Part shown: positions 53,184-64,000 of the stretch, piece by piece
Position numbering within the stretch: position 1 is the first letter of the stretch
Layout of the letters: each line of letters starts with the position of its first letter
Assembly (NCBI GenBank): GCA_000471925.1
Contig: CP006667.1
Coordinates: 3,720,001 to 3,784,000, forward strand
Length of the DNA: 64,000 bases
Source of the DNA: Ralstonia pickettii DTP0602
GTDB taxonomy: Bacteria > Pseudomonadota > Gammaproteobacteria > Burkholderiales > Burkholderiaceae
Direction: 5' to 3'
Program-made: the position numbers and the translations under genes
The notes under the pieces: model-generated
Told to the model about the DNA's origin: nothing
The model's database searches: none
Seen by the model: the letters and a program-made list of their open reading frames with translations, nothing else

Positions 53184-54707
53184 GTGATCAAGAAGCTCAT
53201 TACCCGGCTGCTGGGCAAACCCGGCCCCAAGCTGCGCCGCACTGGCCGCGCCCATACGCCGCGCATCGTCGGCGCCGACGAACACCAGATCGACCCGACG
53301 CTGCTGTCTCGCAATGCCGTCAAGGTCACATCCACGCTGCAGCAGGCCGGCTACCAGGCGTTTATCGTCGGCGGCGCGGTGCGCGACCTGCTGCTCGGCA
53401 TCAAGCCCAAGGATTTCGACGTGGCGACCAACGCCACGCCCGACCAGGTGCAGGCGCTGTTCCGGCGCTCGCGCATCATCGGCCGCCGCTTCCAGATCGT
53501 GCACGTGACCTTCTACGGCGGGCGCGAGCAGGAAATCATCGAAGTCTCGACCTTCCGCGCGCTGGTCGACGCCATCGCCAGCGAAACGCTGCCCGAAGGC
53601 CGCCGCCTGAAGCGCGCCGAGCTCGACAGCAAGACCCATGCGATCGACGCCTCGGGCCGCGTCCTGCGCGACAACGTGTGGGGCTCGCAGGCTGAAGACG
53701 CGGAACGCCGCGACTTCACCATCAACGCGATGTACTACGACCCGGCCGCGCAGACCGTGCATGACTACCATCACGGCATGGAAGACATCCGCGCGCGCAC
53801 GCTGCGCATGATCGGCGACCCGGTCACGCGCTACCGTGAAGACCCGATACGGATGCTGCGCGTGGTGCGCTTTGCCGCCAAGACCGGTTTCGACATCGAC
53901 GAGGCCACGCGCCACCCGATCGCCGGCCTGGCCTCGCTGATCCACAACGTGCCCAGCGCGCGTCTGTTCGACGAGATGCTCAAGCTGCTGATGTCCGGCC
54001 ACGCCTGGGCCTCGCTGCAGGAGTTGCGCAAGGCGGGCCTGCACAAGGGCCTGCTGCCGCTGCTGGACGTGGCGCTGGAGCAGCCGATGGGCCAGCGCTT
54101 TGTGCAGCTGGCGCTGGACAACACCGACCGCCGCGTGCAGGCCGGCAAGCCGGTTTCGCCCGGCTTTCTCTTTGCCGCGCTGCTCTGGCACCACGTGCTG
54201 CAGCGCTGGAACAAGCTGCGCGACGAGGGCGAGCACGCCATCGCCGCGCTCAACGCCGCCATGGATTCGGTGTTGGAAAAGCAGACCGGCCAGCTCGCGA
54301 TCCAGCGCCGCTTTGTCACCGACATGCGCGATATCTGGGGCATGCAGCCGCGCTTCGAGAAGCGCGTGGGCCGCATGCCGTTCCGGCTGCTGGAATCGCC
54401 GCGCTTCCGCGCCGGTTTCGACTTCCTGCAGCTGCGCTGCCAGTCTGGCGAGCTGCCGGAAGAGCTGGCCACCTGGTGGCAGGACTTCCAGGACGCCGAC
54501 CCGGGCGAGCGCGAAGGCCTGATCGAGGCGGCGCGCGGCGCACGCGGCCCGGGTGGCGAGGGCGGCCAGGGTGCCGAGGGCGAGGGCCCTGCGCGCAAGA
54601 AGCGCCGCCGACGCAGTCCGCGGAAATCGGATAAAGTTTCTTCCCGGAGCGACTCGGACGCGGGCGAGGCAGCACATGCCGGCCCCGGCCAGCCGGAGGA
54701 AACGTAA
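53184..54707 (+). CDS. pcnB: Poly(A) polymerase I
   Basis: 507 residues from a GTG start immediately after the HAD gene. The nucleotidyltransferase core has QAFIVGGAVRDLLLGIKPKDFDVATNATPDQV with the catalytic D-x-D (DFDVAT), RRFQIVHVTFYGGREQEIIEVSTFR, and RDFTINAMYYDP, then the RNA-binding helical part. The length and the RRSRIIGRRF-type neck residues favour PcnB over the CCA-adding enzyme. The last 60 residues are a Gly/Glu/Lys/Arg-rich, probably disordered tail (KKRRRRSPRKSDK), common in PcnB. It adds A-tails that mark RNA for decay. folK starts directly after the stop codon. Confidence 0.95.
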   Translation: MIKKLITRLLGKPGPKLRRTGRAHTPRIVGADEHQIDPTLLSRNAVKVTSTLQQAGYQAFIVGGAVRDLLLGIKPKDFDVATNATPDQVQALFRRSRIIGRRFQIVHVTFYGGREQEIIEVSTFRALVDAIASETLPEGRRLKRAELDSKTHAIDASGRVLRDNVWGSQAEDAERRDFTINAMYYDPAAQTVHDYHHGMEDIRARTLRMIGDPVTRYREDPIRMLRVVRFAAKTGFDIDEATRHPIAGLASLIHNVPSARLFDEMLKLLMSGHAWASLQELRKAGLHKGLLPLLDVALEQPMGQRFVQLALDNTDRRVQAGKPVSPGFLFAALLWHHVLQRWNKLRDEGEHAIAALNAAMDSVLEKQTGQLAIQRRFVTDMRDIWGMQPRFEKRVGRMPFRLLESPRFRAGFDFLQLRCQSGELPEELATWWQDFQDADPGEREGLIEAARGARGPGGEGGQGAEGEGPARKKRRRRSPRKSDKVSSRSDSDAGEAAHAGPGQPEET

Positions 54708-55238
54708 ATGACTCTCGCCTTCATCGGCATCGGCGCCAATCTTGGCGATGCCCGCCAGGCTATCAAGGACGCCATCGTGTGCCTGGCCCAGCAGGTCGGC
54801 ATCACGGTGTTGGCGCGTTCCTCGCTCTATCGCACCGCGCCGGTCGATGCCGGCGGCGACGACTACTACAACGCGGTGGTCAAGGTGCAGACCTCGTTCA
54901 CCGCGACGCAGCTGCTGCGCATCTGCCACCACATCGAAGACCAGTTCGGCCGCGAGCGCCCGTTCCGCAACGCGCCGCGCACGCTCGACCTGGACCTGCT
55001 GCTGTTCGGCGACGAGCAGCACGACGACGAACACCTGACCGTGCCGCACCCGCGCATGACCGAGCGTGCTTTCACGCTGGTGCCGCTGCTGGAGCTGGAC
55101 GCCGCCCTGTCCATCCCCGGCCGCGGCCCCGCCGCCGACTTCCTGGCTGGCGTTGGCGCACAGCGCATCGAGAAGGTTTCCACCTGCAAGTGCCTGCGCA
55201 TGCAGGCCGCCGCCGGCAATGCCGGCACCCCCGGCTGA
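54708..55238 (+). CDS. folK: 2-amino-4-hydroxy-6-hydroxymethyldihydropteridine pyrophosphokinase
   Basis: 176 residues, HPPK of folate synthesis. Motifs: FIGIGANLGDARQAI, SLYRTAPVDAGGDDYYNAVVKVQT, and the signature RNAPRTLDLDLLLFGDE, followed by VPHPRMTERAFTLVPLLEL. It is some 15 residues longer than E. coli FolK. The ATG directly adjoins the pcnB stop (TAAATG), indicating translational coupling. The following deoxynucleoside kinase gene is a known neighbour in proteobacteria. Confidence 0.97.
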   Translation: MTLAFIGIGANLGDARQAIKDAIVCLAQQVGITVLARSSLYRTAPVDAGGDDYYNAVVKVQTSFTATQLLRICHHIEDQFGRERPFRNAPRTLDLDLLLFGDEQHDDEHLTVPHPRMTERAFTLVPLLELDAALSIPGRGPAADFLAGVGAQRIEKVSTCKCLRMQAAAGNAGTPG

Positions 55239-55281
55239 ACGCGCACGGCGGCGCCAGCCACCCCCACTAGCCTGAAGCGCC

Positions 55282-55923
55282 ATGCTCGATCACCTGCGCC
55301 GCATCGTCGTCGAAGGCCCCGTCGGGTCCGGCAAGACCTCGCTGGCCCAGCGCCTGGCGCGCACGCTGCACGCGGGCGAGCTGCCCGACTGCGCGCGCCG
55401 GAGCCCCTTCCTCGAACCCTTCTACCGCGATCCCGCACGCCATGCGCTGGCAATGCAGCTGTGGTGCCTGACACAGCGCGCCGTGCAGCTGCAGCAGTGG
55501 CAGGCGGCGCTGCTGGCCGGCCAGCGCATGGTCACCAACTTCCTGATCGCCAGGGACCGGCTGCACGCGGCGCTGACGCTGTCCGAGGACGAGCTGGCAC
55601 TCTACGACGCCATCGCCGCGCGCTTCAGCCTGCCGCCGCAGCGCGCCGACCTGGTCATCATGCTGCAGGCCACGCCATCGCTCTTGCGCGAGCGCATCGT
55701 GCGCCGCGGCGAGCCCGGCGAGGCCGGCATCGATGAAAACTACCTGCAGCGCCTGACTGACGCCTACGGTGAACTGTTCCACCGCTACGACGAGGCGCCC
55801 GTGCTGATCGTCGACACCGCCCATTTCAATCCGGTGGACAATGACGACGATTTCCGTACACTACTGTCGCGCATCGAAAATATGCGCGGCCGCAAGGCCT
55901 TCCTGAATCTTGCTGCGCCCTGA
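55282..55923 (+). CDS. Deoxynucleoside kinase (deoxyadenosine/deoxyguanosine kinase family)
   Basis: 213 residues. The P-loop is VVEGPVGSGKTSLAQRLA near residue 8; SPFLEPFYRDPARHALAMQLWCLTQRAVQLQQW is the substrate-site region, with the conserved Glu; LIARDRLHAALTLSEDELALYDAI follows, and RERIVRRGEPGEAGIDENYLQRL is the lid and C-terminal block. This pattern fits the dCK/dGK/TK2 fold. It salvages deoxynucleosides by phosphorylation; preference for purines or pyrimidines cannot be read. The folK-dNK-panB order is frequent in this phylum. Confidence 0.9.
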   Translation: MLDHLRRIVVEGPVGSGKTSLAQRLARTLHAGELPDCARRSPFLEPFYRDPARHALAMQLWCLTQRAVQLQQWQAALLAGQRMVTNFLIARDRLHAALTLSEDELALYDAIAARFSLPPQRADLVIMLQATPSLLRERIVRRGEPGEAGIDENYLQRLTDAYGELFHRYDEAPVLIVDTAHFNPVDNDDDFRTLLSRIENMRGRKAFLNLAAP

Positions 55924-56037
55924 CAGGCCACGCCTGCCAGACACAACACAATAACGACGGCAGTCGTTGCCCTGCAGGGTCGCCCGGCGCCCGCAGCGCA
56001 GCAACGGCACAACCAGCCGTCACATTCGGGCACTGCC

Positions 56038-56859
56038 ATGAGCTACCTCCTCGACCCCTCCCGCAAGACCATCACGATTCCCAAACTGCAGGCAATGCGC
56101 GACGCCGGCGAGAAAATCGTCATGCTGACCGCCTATGACTCCAGCTTCGCCGCGCTGCTCGACTACTGCGGCGTTGAAATGATCCTGGTCGGCGACTCGC
56201 TGGGCAATGTGATGCAGGGCCAGCAGACCACGCTGCCGGTCACGCTGGAACAGATGGCCTACCACACCGAATGCGCGGCGCGCGGCAACCAGACCGCGTT
56301 GCTGGTGACCGATCTCCCGTTCGGCACCTACCCGACGGCGGAGACTGCCTTCGCCAGCGCCGTTACGCTGATGAAGGCCGGCGCGCAGATGGTCAAGCTC
56401 GAAGGCGGCGACTGGCTCGCGCCGATCGTCAAGTTCCTGGTCGAGCGCAGCATCCCGGTGTGCGCGCATATCGGCCTGACGCCGCAGTCGGTGCATGCGC
56501 TCGGCGGCTTCAAGGTGCAGGGCAAGACCGATGCCGGCGCGGCCCAGCTCAAGCGCGACGCGCTGGCGCTGCAGGCCGCCGGTGCCCAGGTGATTTTGAT
56601 GGAGGCGGTGCCCGCGGTGCTGGCCGGCGAAATCACGCAGCTGCTGAAGGTACCCACCATCGGCATCGGCGCGGGCGTGGACTGCACCGGCCAGGTGCTG
56701 GTGCTGCAGGACATGCTCAATATCTACCCGGGCCGCAAGGCCAAGTTCGTGCGCAACTTCATGGAAGGCCAGACCTCGATCGAGGCGGCCGTGCGCGCCT
56801 ACGTGGCCGCCGTGAAGGACGGCAGCTTCCCCGCCCCCGAGCACACCTTCTCCGCCTGA
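56038..56859 (+). CDS. panB: 3-methyl-2-oxobutanoate hydroxymethyltransferase (ketopantoate hydroxymethyltransferase)
   Basis: 273 residues, first step of pantothenate synthesis. Motifs: [42 protein letters not shown] (metal-binding Asp), [82 protein letters not shown], all in family order with normal length. panC is not next to it. A gap of 4 bp separates it from tupB. Confidence 0.97.
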   Translation: MSYLLDPSRKTITIPKLQAMRDAGEKIVMLTAYDSSFAALLDYCGVEMILVGDSLGNVMQGQQTTLPVTLEQMAYHTECAARGNQTALLVTDLPFGTYPTAETAFASAVTLMKAGAQMVKLEGGDWLAPIVKFLVERSIPVCAHIGLTPQSVHALGGFKVQGKTDAGAAQLKRDALALQAAGAQVILMEAVPAVLAGEITQLLKVPTIGIGAGVDCTGQVLVLQDMLNIYPGRKAKFVRNFMEGQTSIEAAVRAYVAAVKDGSFPAPEHTFSA

Positions 56860-56863
56860 CGCG

Positions 56864-57558
56864 GTGGAGATCGCATCGGCCACCGCGGATGCGTTCCGCC
56901 TGCTGGCCAGCGGCGATGCGGCGCTGTGGTTTATCGTCTGGACCTCGCTGATGGTGGCGGTGCTGGGGCTGGCGATCGCCACGGTGCCCGCCATCGCCGC
57001 CGCCTGGCTGATCGCCACGCGGCAGTTCCCGGGGCGGCGCGCGGTGGTGGTGGTGGCGCAGGCCTTCCTGTCATTCCCGACTGTGCTGGTCGGGCTGGTG
57101 CTCTACCTGCTGCTGACGCGCCAGGGACCGCTGGGCAGCCTGCAACTGCTGTTCACGCCATCGGGCATGGTGATGGGGCAGGCAGTGATCGGTTTCCCCG
57201 TGGTGCTGGCGTTTGCGTTGTCGACCTTGCAGGGCGCCGACGTGCGCCTGCGTGAAACGGCCTGGGTGCTCGGCGCCGGGCGCTGGCGCACCTTTGTCAC
57301 CGTGATCCGCGAGATGCGTTTTGGCCTGATGGCCGCGGTGGTCGCCGGCTTCGGCCGGGTGATTGCCGAGGTGGGCTCGGCGCTGATGATCGGCGGCAAT
57401 ATCGAAGGCTCGACGCGCACCATCACCACTGCGATCGCGCTGGAAACCAGCAAGGGCGAGTTCGCGCAGGGCATCGCGCTGGGCATCGTGCTGGTGGCGC
57501 TGGCGCTGCTGGTCAATATCGGCATGGCGTGGCTGCAGGGCGCCGGAGGATTCCGTCG

Positions 57559-57562
<4 letters not shown>
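56864..57562 (+). CDS. tupB: ABC transporter permease, tungstate/TupB type
   Basis: 232 residues with five or six membrane helices. The permease motif EAA appears as ETAWVLGAGRWRTFVTVIREM, with GRVIAEVGSALMIGGNIEGSTRTITTAIALETSKGEFAQGIALG typical of TupB and of WtpB-like oxyanion permeases. The start is a GTG at 56864, 4 bp after the panB stop. It overlaps the ATPase gene by 4 bp. The pair encodes a TupBC-like importer for tungstate, but the binding protein TupA is not in the window, so the ligand assignment rests on permease similarity only. Confidence 0.78.
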
Positions 57563-58254
<692 letters not shown>

Positions 58255-58263
58255 CGGCTGCAT

Positions 58264-60192
58264 TTACGGTTGCAGCGTCGCCGGCATTGCGCCGCGCAGG
58301 GCGTTGACCACCACGATGGCCTCGGTGCGCGCGAGCATGGCGCGGGTCACTACGGCCTCTTCCACGGTTTCGCCGGGCGCGCCCAGCGCCGCCCCGCCCT
58401 CTCCCAGCACCACTGCGCGCATCACGCCGGGCAGGATGTCGGCCGACAGCGGCGGCGTCAGCCAGCGGCCATCGATGCGGACGAAGACCGAGCTGCGGCC
58501 GCCTTCGAGCAGCTCGCCACGGGTGTTGAAGAAAAGCCGGTCGAAGCCGCCGGCGCGTTCCGCGGCCTGCCAGCCGGCGTCGAAGGCCGCGCGGGCGCTG
58601 GTCTTGTGGCGGCGCAGCGGATCGGCATCGGGTAGTGGCTCGGTGGCGATGTCGATCCTGACCGGACCGGCCGGCATCGGTGCCACCGCGCCGCTGGCAA
58701 ACGCCAGCGCGCCGCGCTTGTCCGCGCTCATGCGCAGGCGCCATGTCCCCGCGCCCAGCTGCGCCACTTGCGCGGCCACCGCGTCGCGTGCCGCATCGGC
58801 ATCGAAGGCAAAGCCGAACGTGTGCGCCGAGGCGCCAATGCGCGCGATATGCCGCGCGAGGTACAGGCACTCGCCGCCCTGCACGCGCATGGTTTCGAAC
58901 AGCGTAAAGCCGGGGTCGTGCCGCGTCAGGAAGCGCGCCTTCCAGCCGCATTCGTCGAATTCCTCCGCGGCGACGCTGTCGTGGACGATGCCGCCGCCCA
59001 CGCCCATTTCACCCGCGCGCAGGCCGTTGTCCGCGAGGGGCGCCAGTACCAGCGTGCGGATTGCCACCGACAGCGCGAACGGTCCCGCGGTGCCTTCAGC
59101 AGCTGGCGCATCGATCCAGCCGATCGCGCCGGTGTACAGCCCGCGCGGCGTGCCTTCCAGGTCGGCGATGATCTCCATGGTGCGCCGCTTGGGTGCGCCG
59201 GTGATCGAGCCGCACGGGAACAGTGCTGCCATCAGCGCTGCAAAACCGGTGCCGGGCTGCGCCGTCGCGGTCACGGTGGAAGTCATCTGGAGCACCGCGC
59301 CGAACGGCTGCACGGCGAAGCGCTCGGGCACCGCCACGCTGCCTGGCTGCGCGATGCGGCCGAGGTCGTTGCGCAGCAGGTCGACGATCATCACGTTCTC
59401 GGCGCGGTTCTTGGCGTCGGCGGCCAGTGTGGCGGCGGCTTGGGCGTCGCGCGCGGCATCGCCGGAGCGCGGTGCGGTGCCCTTCATCGGCCGGGTCAGC
59501 AGGTGACCGTTACCGTCGTGGCGGACGAACAATTCAGGGGACAGCGACAGCACCCAGCTGTCGCCGGGCATCCGCGCCAGCGTGCCGTATGGCACCGGCT
59601 GCGCGGCGCGCAGCGCGGCGTACAGCGCTATCGGGTCACCGAAGGCGCCGAAGCGCAGGCGCTGGGTATAGTTGACCTGGTAGGTGTCGCCGGCTTCGAT
59701 CCACTGGTGGATGCGGGCGATGGCGTCGTTGAAGGCTTCGCGGGGGGTGTCGGAGGCGACGCCCATCATGCCGGCTGGCTTCTGTTCTGCCTTGGACTGG
59801 AGCCAGGCGGCGACACCTGCGGCATCGAGCAGGCGCAGGTCGCGGAACCACAGCAGGCGCAACGCGCCGTCGTGGAAAGGCATCGCGTTGCCGGTGTGTA
59901 CCGGGGCATCGACCAGCGCGCCGCCGAACTCGTACGGGGCGAACAGCGTCGCGTGCCAGCCTGCGCACCAGCCGTCGGCGAGCATCGAATCAAGCTGCGC
60001 AATGTCGCTGCCGGTGGGTAGCATGTCTTCGCGGACGAAGCCGGTGTAGAGGCGCGACGCCGCTTCCACCGCCGGAGCCGTGGCATCGTCAAGAAGAACG
60101 AAGACGTCTTCTCTCCCTGGCTGGGTGCTCTCCTCTCCCGCGCGCGGGAGAGGAGCCGGGGGAGAGGGCGGGGGCTGGATACTTGCTACCAC
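58264..60192 (-). CDS. pabB: Bifunctional aminodeoxychorismate synthase component I / aminodeoxychorismate lyase (PabB-PabC fusion)
   Basis: 642 residues. The N-terminal 430 residues are the chorismate-binding PabB domain (YQVNYTQRLRFGAFGDPIALY, RMPGDSWVLSLSPELFVRHDGNGHLLTRPMKGTAPR, NDLGRIAQPGSVAVPERFAV, CGSITGAPKRRTMEIIADLE, GAIGWIDAP). The C-terminal 200 residues are a class IV PLP-dependent lyase (FTLFETMRVQGGECLYLARHIARIGASAHTFGF; RLFFNTRGELLEGGRSSVFVRIDGRWLTPPLSADILPGVMRAVVL). Together they make p-aminobenzoate for folate. The GTG at 60190-60192 is the proposed start; residues 7-22 are encoded by a REP-like palindrome, so a later GTG at about residue 41 is an alternative. Confidence 0.93.
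   Translation of the reverse strand: MVASIQPPPSPPAPLPRAGEESTQPGREDVFVLLDDATAPAVEAASRLYTGFVREDMLPTGSDIAQLDSMLADGWCAGWHATLFAPYEFGGALVDAPVHTGNAMPFHDGALRLLWFRDLRLLDAAGVAAWLQSKAEQKPAGMMGVASDTPREAFNDAIARIHQWIEAGDTYQVNYTQRLRFGAFGDPIALYAALRAAQPVPYGTLARMPGDSWVLSLSPELFVRHDGNGHLLTRPMKGTAPRSGDAARDAQAAATLAADAKNRAENVMIVDLLRNDLGRIAQPGSVAVPERFAVQPFGAVLQMTSTVTATAQPGTGFAALMAALFPCGSITGAPKRRTMEIIADLEGTPRGLYTGAIGWIDAPAAEGTAGPFALSVAIRTLVLAPLADNGLRAGEMGVGGGIVHDSVAAEEFDECGWKARFLTRHDPGFTLFETMRVQGGECLYLARHIARIGASAHTFGFAFDADAARDAVAAQVAQLGAGTWRLRMSADKRGALAFASGAVAPMPAGPVRIDIATEPLPDADPLRRHKTSARAAFDAGWQAAERAGGFDRLFFNTRGELLEGGRSSVFVRIDGRWLTPPLSADILPGVMRAVVLGEGGAALGAPGETVEEAVVTRAMLARTEAIVVVNALRGAMPATLQP
60127..60173 (+). repeat. 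REP-like palindromic repeat, copy A
   Basis: Contains a perfect 26-bp palindrome (60130-60155) with core CTCTCCCGCGCGCGGGAGAG, followed by a G-rich GGGGGAGAGGGCGGG arm. It is the inverted counterpart of copy B 113 bp away and overlaps the 5' end of pabBC. Confidence 0.8.
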
Positions 60193-60285
60193 GGGGAATT
60201 CTTCAGGGAAAAGACAGGACGACCATGCATTATCGCGCGCCGAAAGCTGTGGGAGTCCATTTGGGCGTCATTGGCGATGCCACCG

Positions 60286-60330
60286 CCTGCCCTCTCCCCC
60301 GCCCCTACCCGCAAGCGGGAGAGGGGAGCA
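60286..60330 (-). repeat. REP-like palindromic repeat, copy B (inverted relative to A)
   Basis: Read on the minus strand it starts TGCTCCCCTCTCCCGC, continues with a CCCGC/GCGGG stem and ends in the same GGGGGAGAGGGC arm as copy A. The two form a tail-to-tail pair of the kind called REPIN, with about 110 bp between them. Confidence 0.75.
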
Positions 60331-60411
60331 AACCGGCGGAATGCGGACCGCCCCACGCCGGGCACACGCATGCAGTTTTCTCATTTATGAGAAATCCGCA
60401 AACCGCATCCA

Positions 60412-60449
60412 CAAAAAACAAAACCGGCCACGCTCACACGTGGCCGGCC
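60412..60449 (-). terminator. Intrinsic terminator after dnaJ
   Basis: Read on the minus strand: AAGGCCGGCCACG / CGTGGCCGGTTTT around 6 nt, followed by GTTTTTTG. It lies about 20 bp after the dnaJ stop. Confidence 0.9.
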
Positions 60450-60467
60450 TTATGCCGCTAAGCCAGA

Positions 60468-61613
60468 TCAGCTGAAGAAACTCTTCACCTTATCCAGCCA
60501 CGACTGCTCCTGCGGGCTGTGGCGCGACCCACCCTCATGCACCGAGCGGTCGAACTGGCGCAGCAGTTCCTTCTGCGCCTCGGTCAGCTTGACCGGCGTC
60601 TCCACGTTCACATGCACGTAGAGGTCGCCCGGATAGCCCGAGCGCACGCCCTTGATGCCCTTGCCGCGCAGGCGGAAGGTCTTGCCGGACTGGGTGGCTT
60701 CAGGCACCGGGAAGCTGGCCTTGCCGCTCAGCGTCGGCACTTCCAGGTCGCCGCCCAGCGCCGCGGTGGCGAACGAGATCGGCATCTGGCAGTGCAGGTC
60801 GTCGCCGTCGCGCTCGAACATCGGGTGCGGCTTGATGTGGACTTCCACATACAGGTCGCCCGGGGGGCCGCCGTTGATGCCCGGCTCGCCGTTGCCGGAC
60901 GAGCGGATGCGCATGCCTTCGTCGATGCCGGCCGGGATCTTCACTTCCAGCGTCTTCTGCGACTTCAGCTTGCCCTGGCCGTGGCACTTGGTGCACGGCT
61001 TGGGAATGTACTTGCCGCTGCCGTGGCACTTCGGGCAGGTCTGCTGCATGGTGAAGAAGCCCTGCGACACGCGCACCTGGCCGGCGCCGTGGCAGGTCGG
61101 GCAGGTTTCCACGCTCGAGCCGGGCTCGGCGCCGTTGCCGTGGCAGTGGTCGCAGTCGTCCCAGTGCGGCACGCGGATCTGCGCCTCGTGGCCGTGCGCG
61201 GCCTGCTCCAGCGAGATCTCCATGCTGTAGCGCAGGTCGGCGCCGCGATAGGCCTGCGGGCCGCCGCCGCCGCGACGTCCGCCAGCCTGCTGGCCGAAGA
61301 TGTCGCCGAAGATGTCGCCAAAGGCCTCGGCGAAACCGCCATAGCCCTGCGCACCGCCGAACCCGCCCGCCATGTTGGGGTCGACACCGGCATGGCCATA
61401 CTGGTCGTAGGCCGCCTTCTTCTCCGGGTCGGAAAGCATCTCGTAGGCCTCTTTGACCTCCTTGAATTTTTCCTCGGCGACCTTGCCGTCCTTGCCCTCC
61501 GGATTGCGGTCCGGGTGGTACTTCATCGCGAGCTTGCGATAAGCCTTCTTGATCTCGTCGTCGCTCGCGTTCTTGCCTACCCCGAGCACTTCGTAATAGT
61601 CACGTTTTGCCAT
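60468..61613 (-). CDS. dnaJ: Chaperone protein DnaJ
   Basis: 381 residues. J domain (1-70) with the HPD motif in [10 protein letters not shown]; a Gly/Phe-rich region (about 78-120, [18 protein letters not shown]); a zinc domain with four CxxCxGxG repeats ([36 protein letters not shown]); and the C-terminal substrate-binding and dimerisation part. It stimulates the ATPase of DnaK. The dnaK-dnaJ pair has 170 bp between genes with no terminator seen, so they are probably co-transcribed from the dnaK promoter. Confidence 0.98.
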   Translation of the reverse strand: MAKRDYYEVLGVGKNASDDEIKKAYRKLAMKYHPDRNPEGKDGKVAEEKFKEVKEAYEMLSDPEKKAAYDQYGHAGVDPNMAGGFGGAQGYGGFAEAFGDIFGDIFGQQAGGRRGGGGPQAYRGADLRYSMEISLEQAAHGHEAQIRVPHWDDCDHCHGNGAEPGSSVETCPTCHGAGQVRVSQGFFTMQQTCPKCHGSGKYIPKPCTKCHGQGKLKSQKTLEVKIPAGIDEGMRIRSSGNGEPGINGGPPGDLYVEVHIKPHPMFERDGDDLHCQMPISFATAALGGDLEVPTLSGKASFPVPEATQSGKTFRLRGKGIKGVRSGYPGDLYVHVNVETPVKLTEAQKELLRQFDRSVHEGGSRHSPQEQSWLDKVKSFFS

Positions 61614-61783
61614 GGTGGCTCATTACCTTTTGGCCGGCACGCACATGCGGCGCGATACCGGCGAATAGCAAAAAAGCCGAGCGAGGCATCCGACGGCGGT
61701 TTCCCGCTGGGTCCGATGGCCGCGCCCGGCGTCGGGACGGGAGCGGTGCCGGCCAGTGCCTGCACCGCCGCCCGCTGTCCCGA

Positions 61784-63736
<1,953 letters not shown>

Positions 63737-63793
63737 TTATTCTCTCCTCTTGAGCCATCGCTATCCGCGCGACTGCAATTCAACCTGAGGCCG

Positions 63794-63821
63794 AAATGTG
63801 GCCGGCCGGGGTCTTTTCAAG
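63794..63821 (-). promoter_or_regulatory. Sigma32 heat-shock promoter of dnaK-dnaJ
   Basis: On the minus strand: -35 CTTGAAA (63815-63821, exact match to the sigma32 consensus), a 13-bp spacer and -10 CCACATTT (63794-63801, against CCCCATNT). Transcription would start near 63787, about 50 nt before dnaK. Confidence 0.8.
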
Positions 63822-63950
63822 GGCAGAAGCGGCAAATCCGAGTAATTTTCTCAGTTTCTGCACGCTCTCAACGGCATCCGCCGCCGCACCTTGAGCCACC
63901 CGCGCGGCTCGCGCGCCATAAGTGACCCTACCATTACATTTTCTGCCGGT

Positions 63951-64000
63951 TCAGGTGGCCTGCCGATCTCGCTGCCACAGCACGTCCGAGCCGCCGCCGG
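63951..64000 (-). CDS. Possible C-terminal end of an upstream gene (cut by window edge)
   Basis: The minus-strand frame ending at TGA 63951-63953 reads SDVLWQRDRQAT just before the stop. Too little remains to identify; the frame looks coding by composition. Another frame that stops nearby cannot be ruled out. Confidence 0.3.
   Translation of the reverse strand, partial: GGGSDVLWQRDRQAT

Overview
The window is GC-rich (roughly two thirds G+C), densely coded chromosomal DNA from a betaproteobacterium of the order Burkholderiales. Gene content, order and protein sequences look most like Cupriavidus (formerly Ralstonia/Wautersia), from memory of those genomes and not from a search. Almost everything is core housekeeping: ribosomal proteins L28/L33/S20, IleS, DnaK/DnaJ, ClpS/ClpA, MutL/MiaA, PurM/PurN, NAD, riboflavin, folate, pantothenate and peptidoglycan genes. 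No rRNA, tRNA, CRISPR, prophage or insertion sequence was seen.

Layout. 1-2,100: ispH (cut by the window edge) and fkpB on the minus strand, a group II intron without a reading frame just upstream of fkpB, and a shortened radC. 2,100-6,520: rpmB-rpmG, then nadB facing nadC-nadA. 6,590-11,763 (minus): a fatty-acid desaturase, an MscS-type channel, rsmB and purN. 12,029-14,549: a LuxR-type response regulator facing a hybrid histidine kinase. 14,809-22,266 (plus): ribF, ileS, lspA, coaBC, a luciferase-like oxidoreductase, dut. 22,323-29,836: two VOC-fold proteins, a tripartite-transport-type binding protein, clpS-clpA, a cold-shock gene and icd. 30,100-35,880: rluE, a small secreted Lys/Ala-rich protein, a DUF192 protein, yajQ, murB, ppnP, argF, a DUF3579 protein and rpsT. 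36,253-42,529: murJ, a SirB1-like protein, dedA, mutL, miaA.

42,598-48,965 is the most accessory-looking part. An MFS importer, a cyclic-amide hydrolase (hydantoinase fold), an amidase-signature enzyme and a hydantoin-racemase-like protein form one minus-strand operon that faces a GntR-family regulator. A 12-bp sequence is shared between the regulator promoter and the region upstream of the importer. The racemase-like protein lacks both catalytic cysteines of its family, so the pathway may differ from classical hydantoin use.

49,343-58,254 is purM facing away from a long plus-strand run: an AI-2E-family membrane protein, hda, a HAD phosphatase, pcnB, folK, a deoxynucleoside kinase, panB, and tungstate-type ABC genes tupB-tupC without their binding protein. 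58,264-63,736 (minus) holds the fused pabB-pabC gene, an inverted pair of REP-like palindromes, dnaJ, and dnaK with a good sigma32 promoter.

Regulatory signals include several clear intrinsic terminators, a perfect palindrome in the promoter spacer of the DUF3579 gene that recurs upstream of icd, a terminator-like hairpin abutting the argF start codon, and a few genes whose best -10 element lies so close to the start codon that leaderless mRNAs are plausible.
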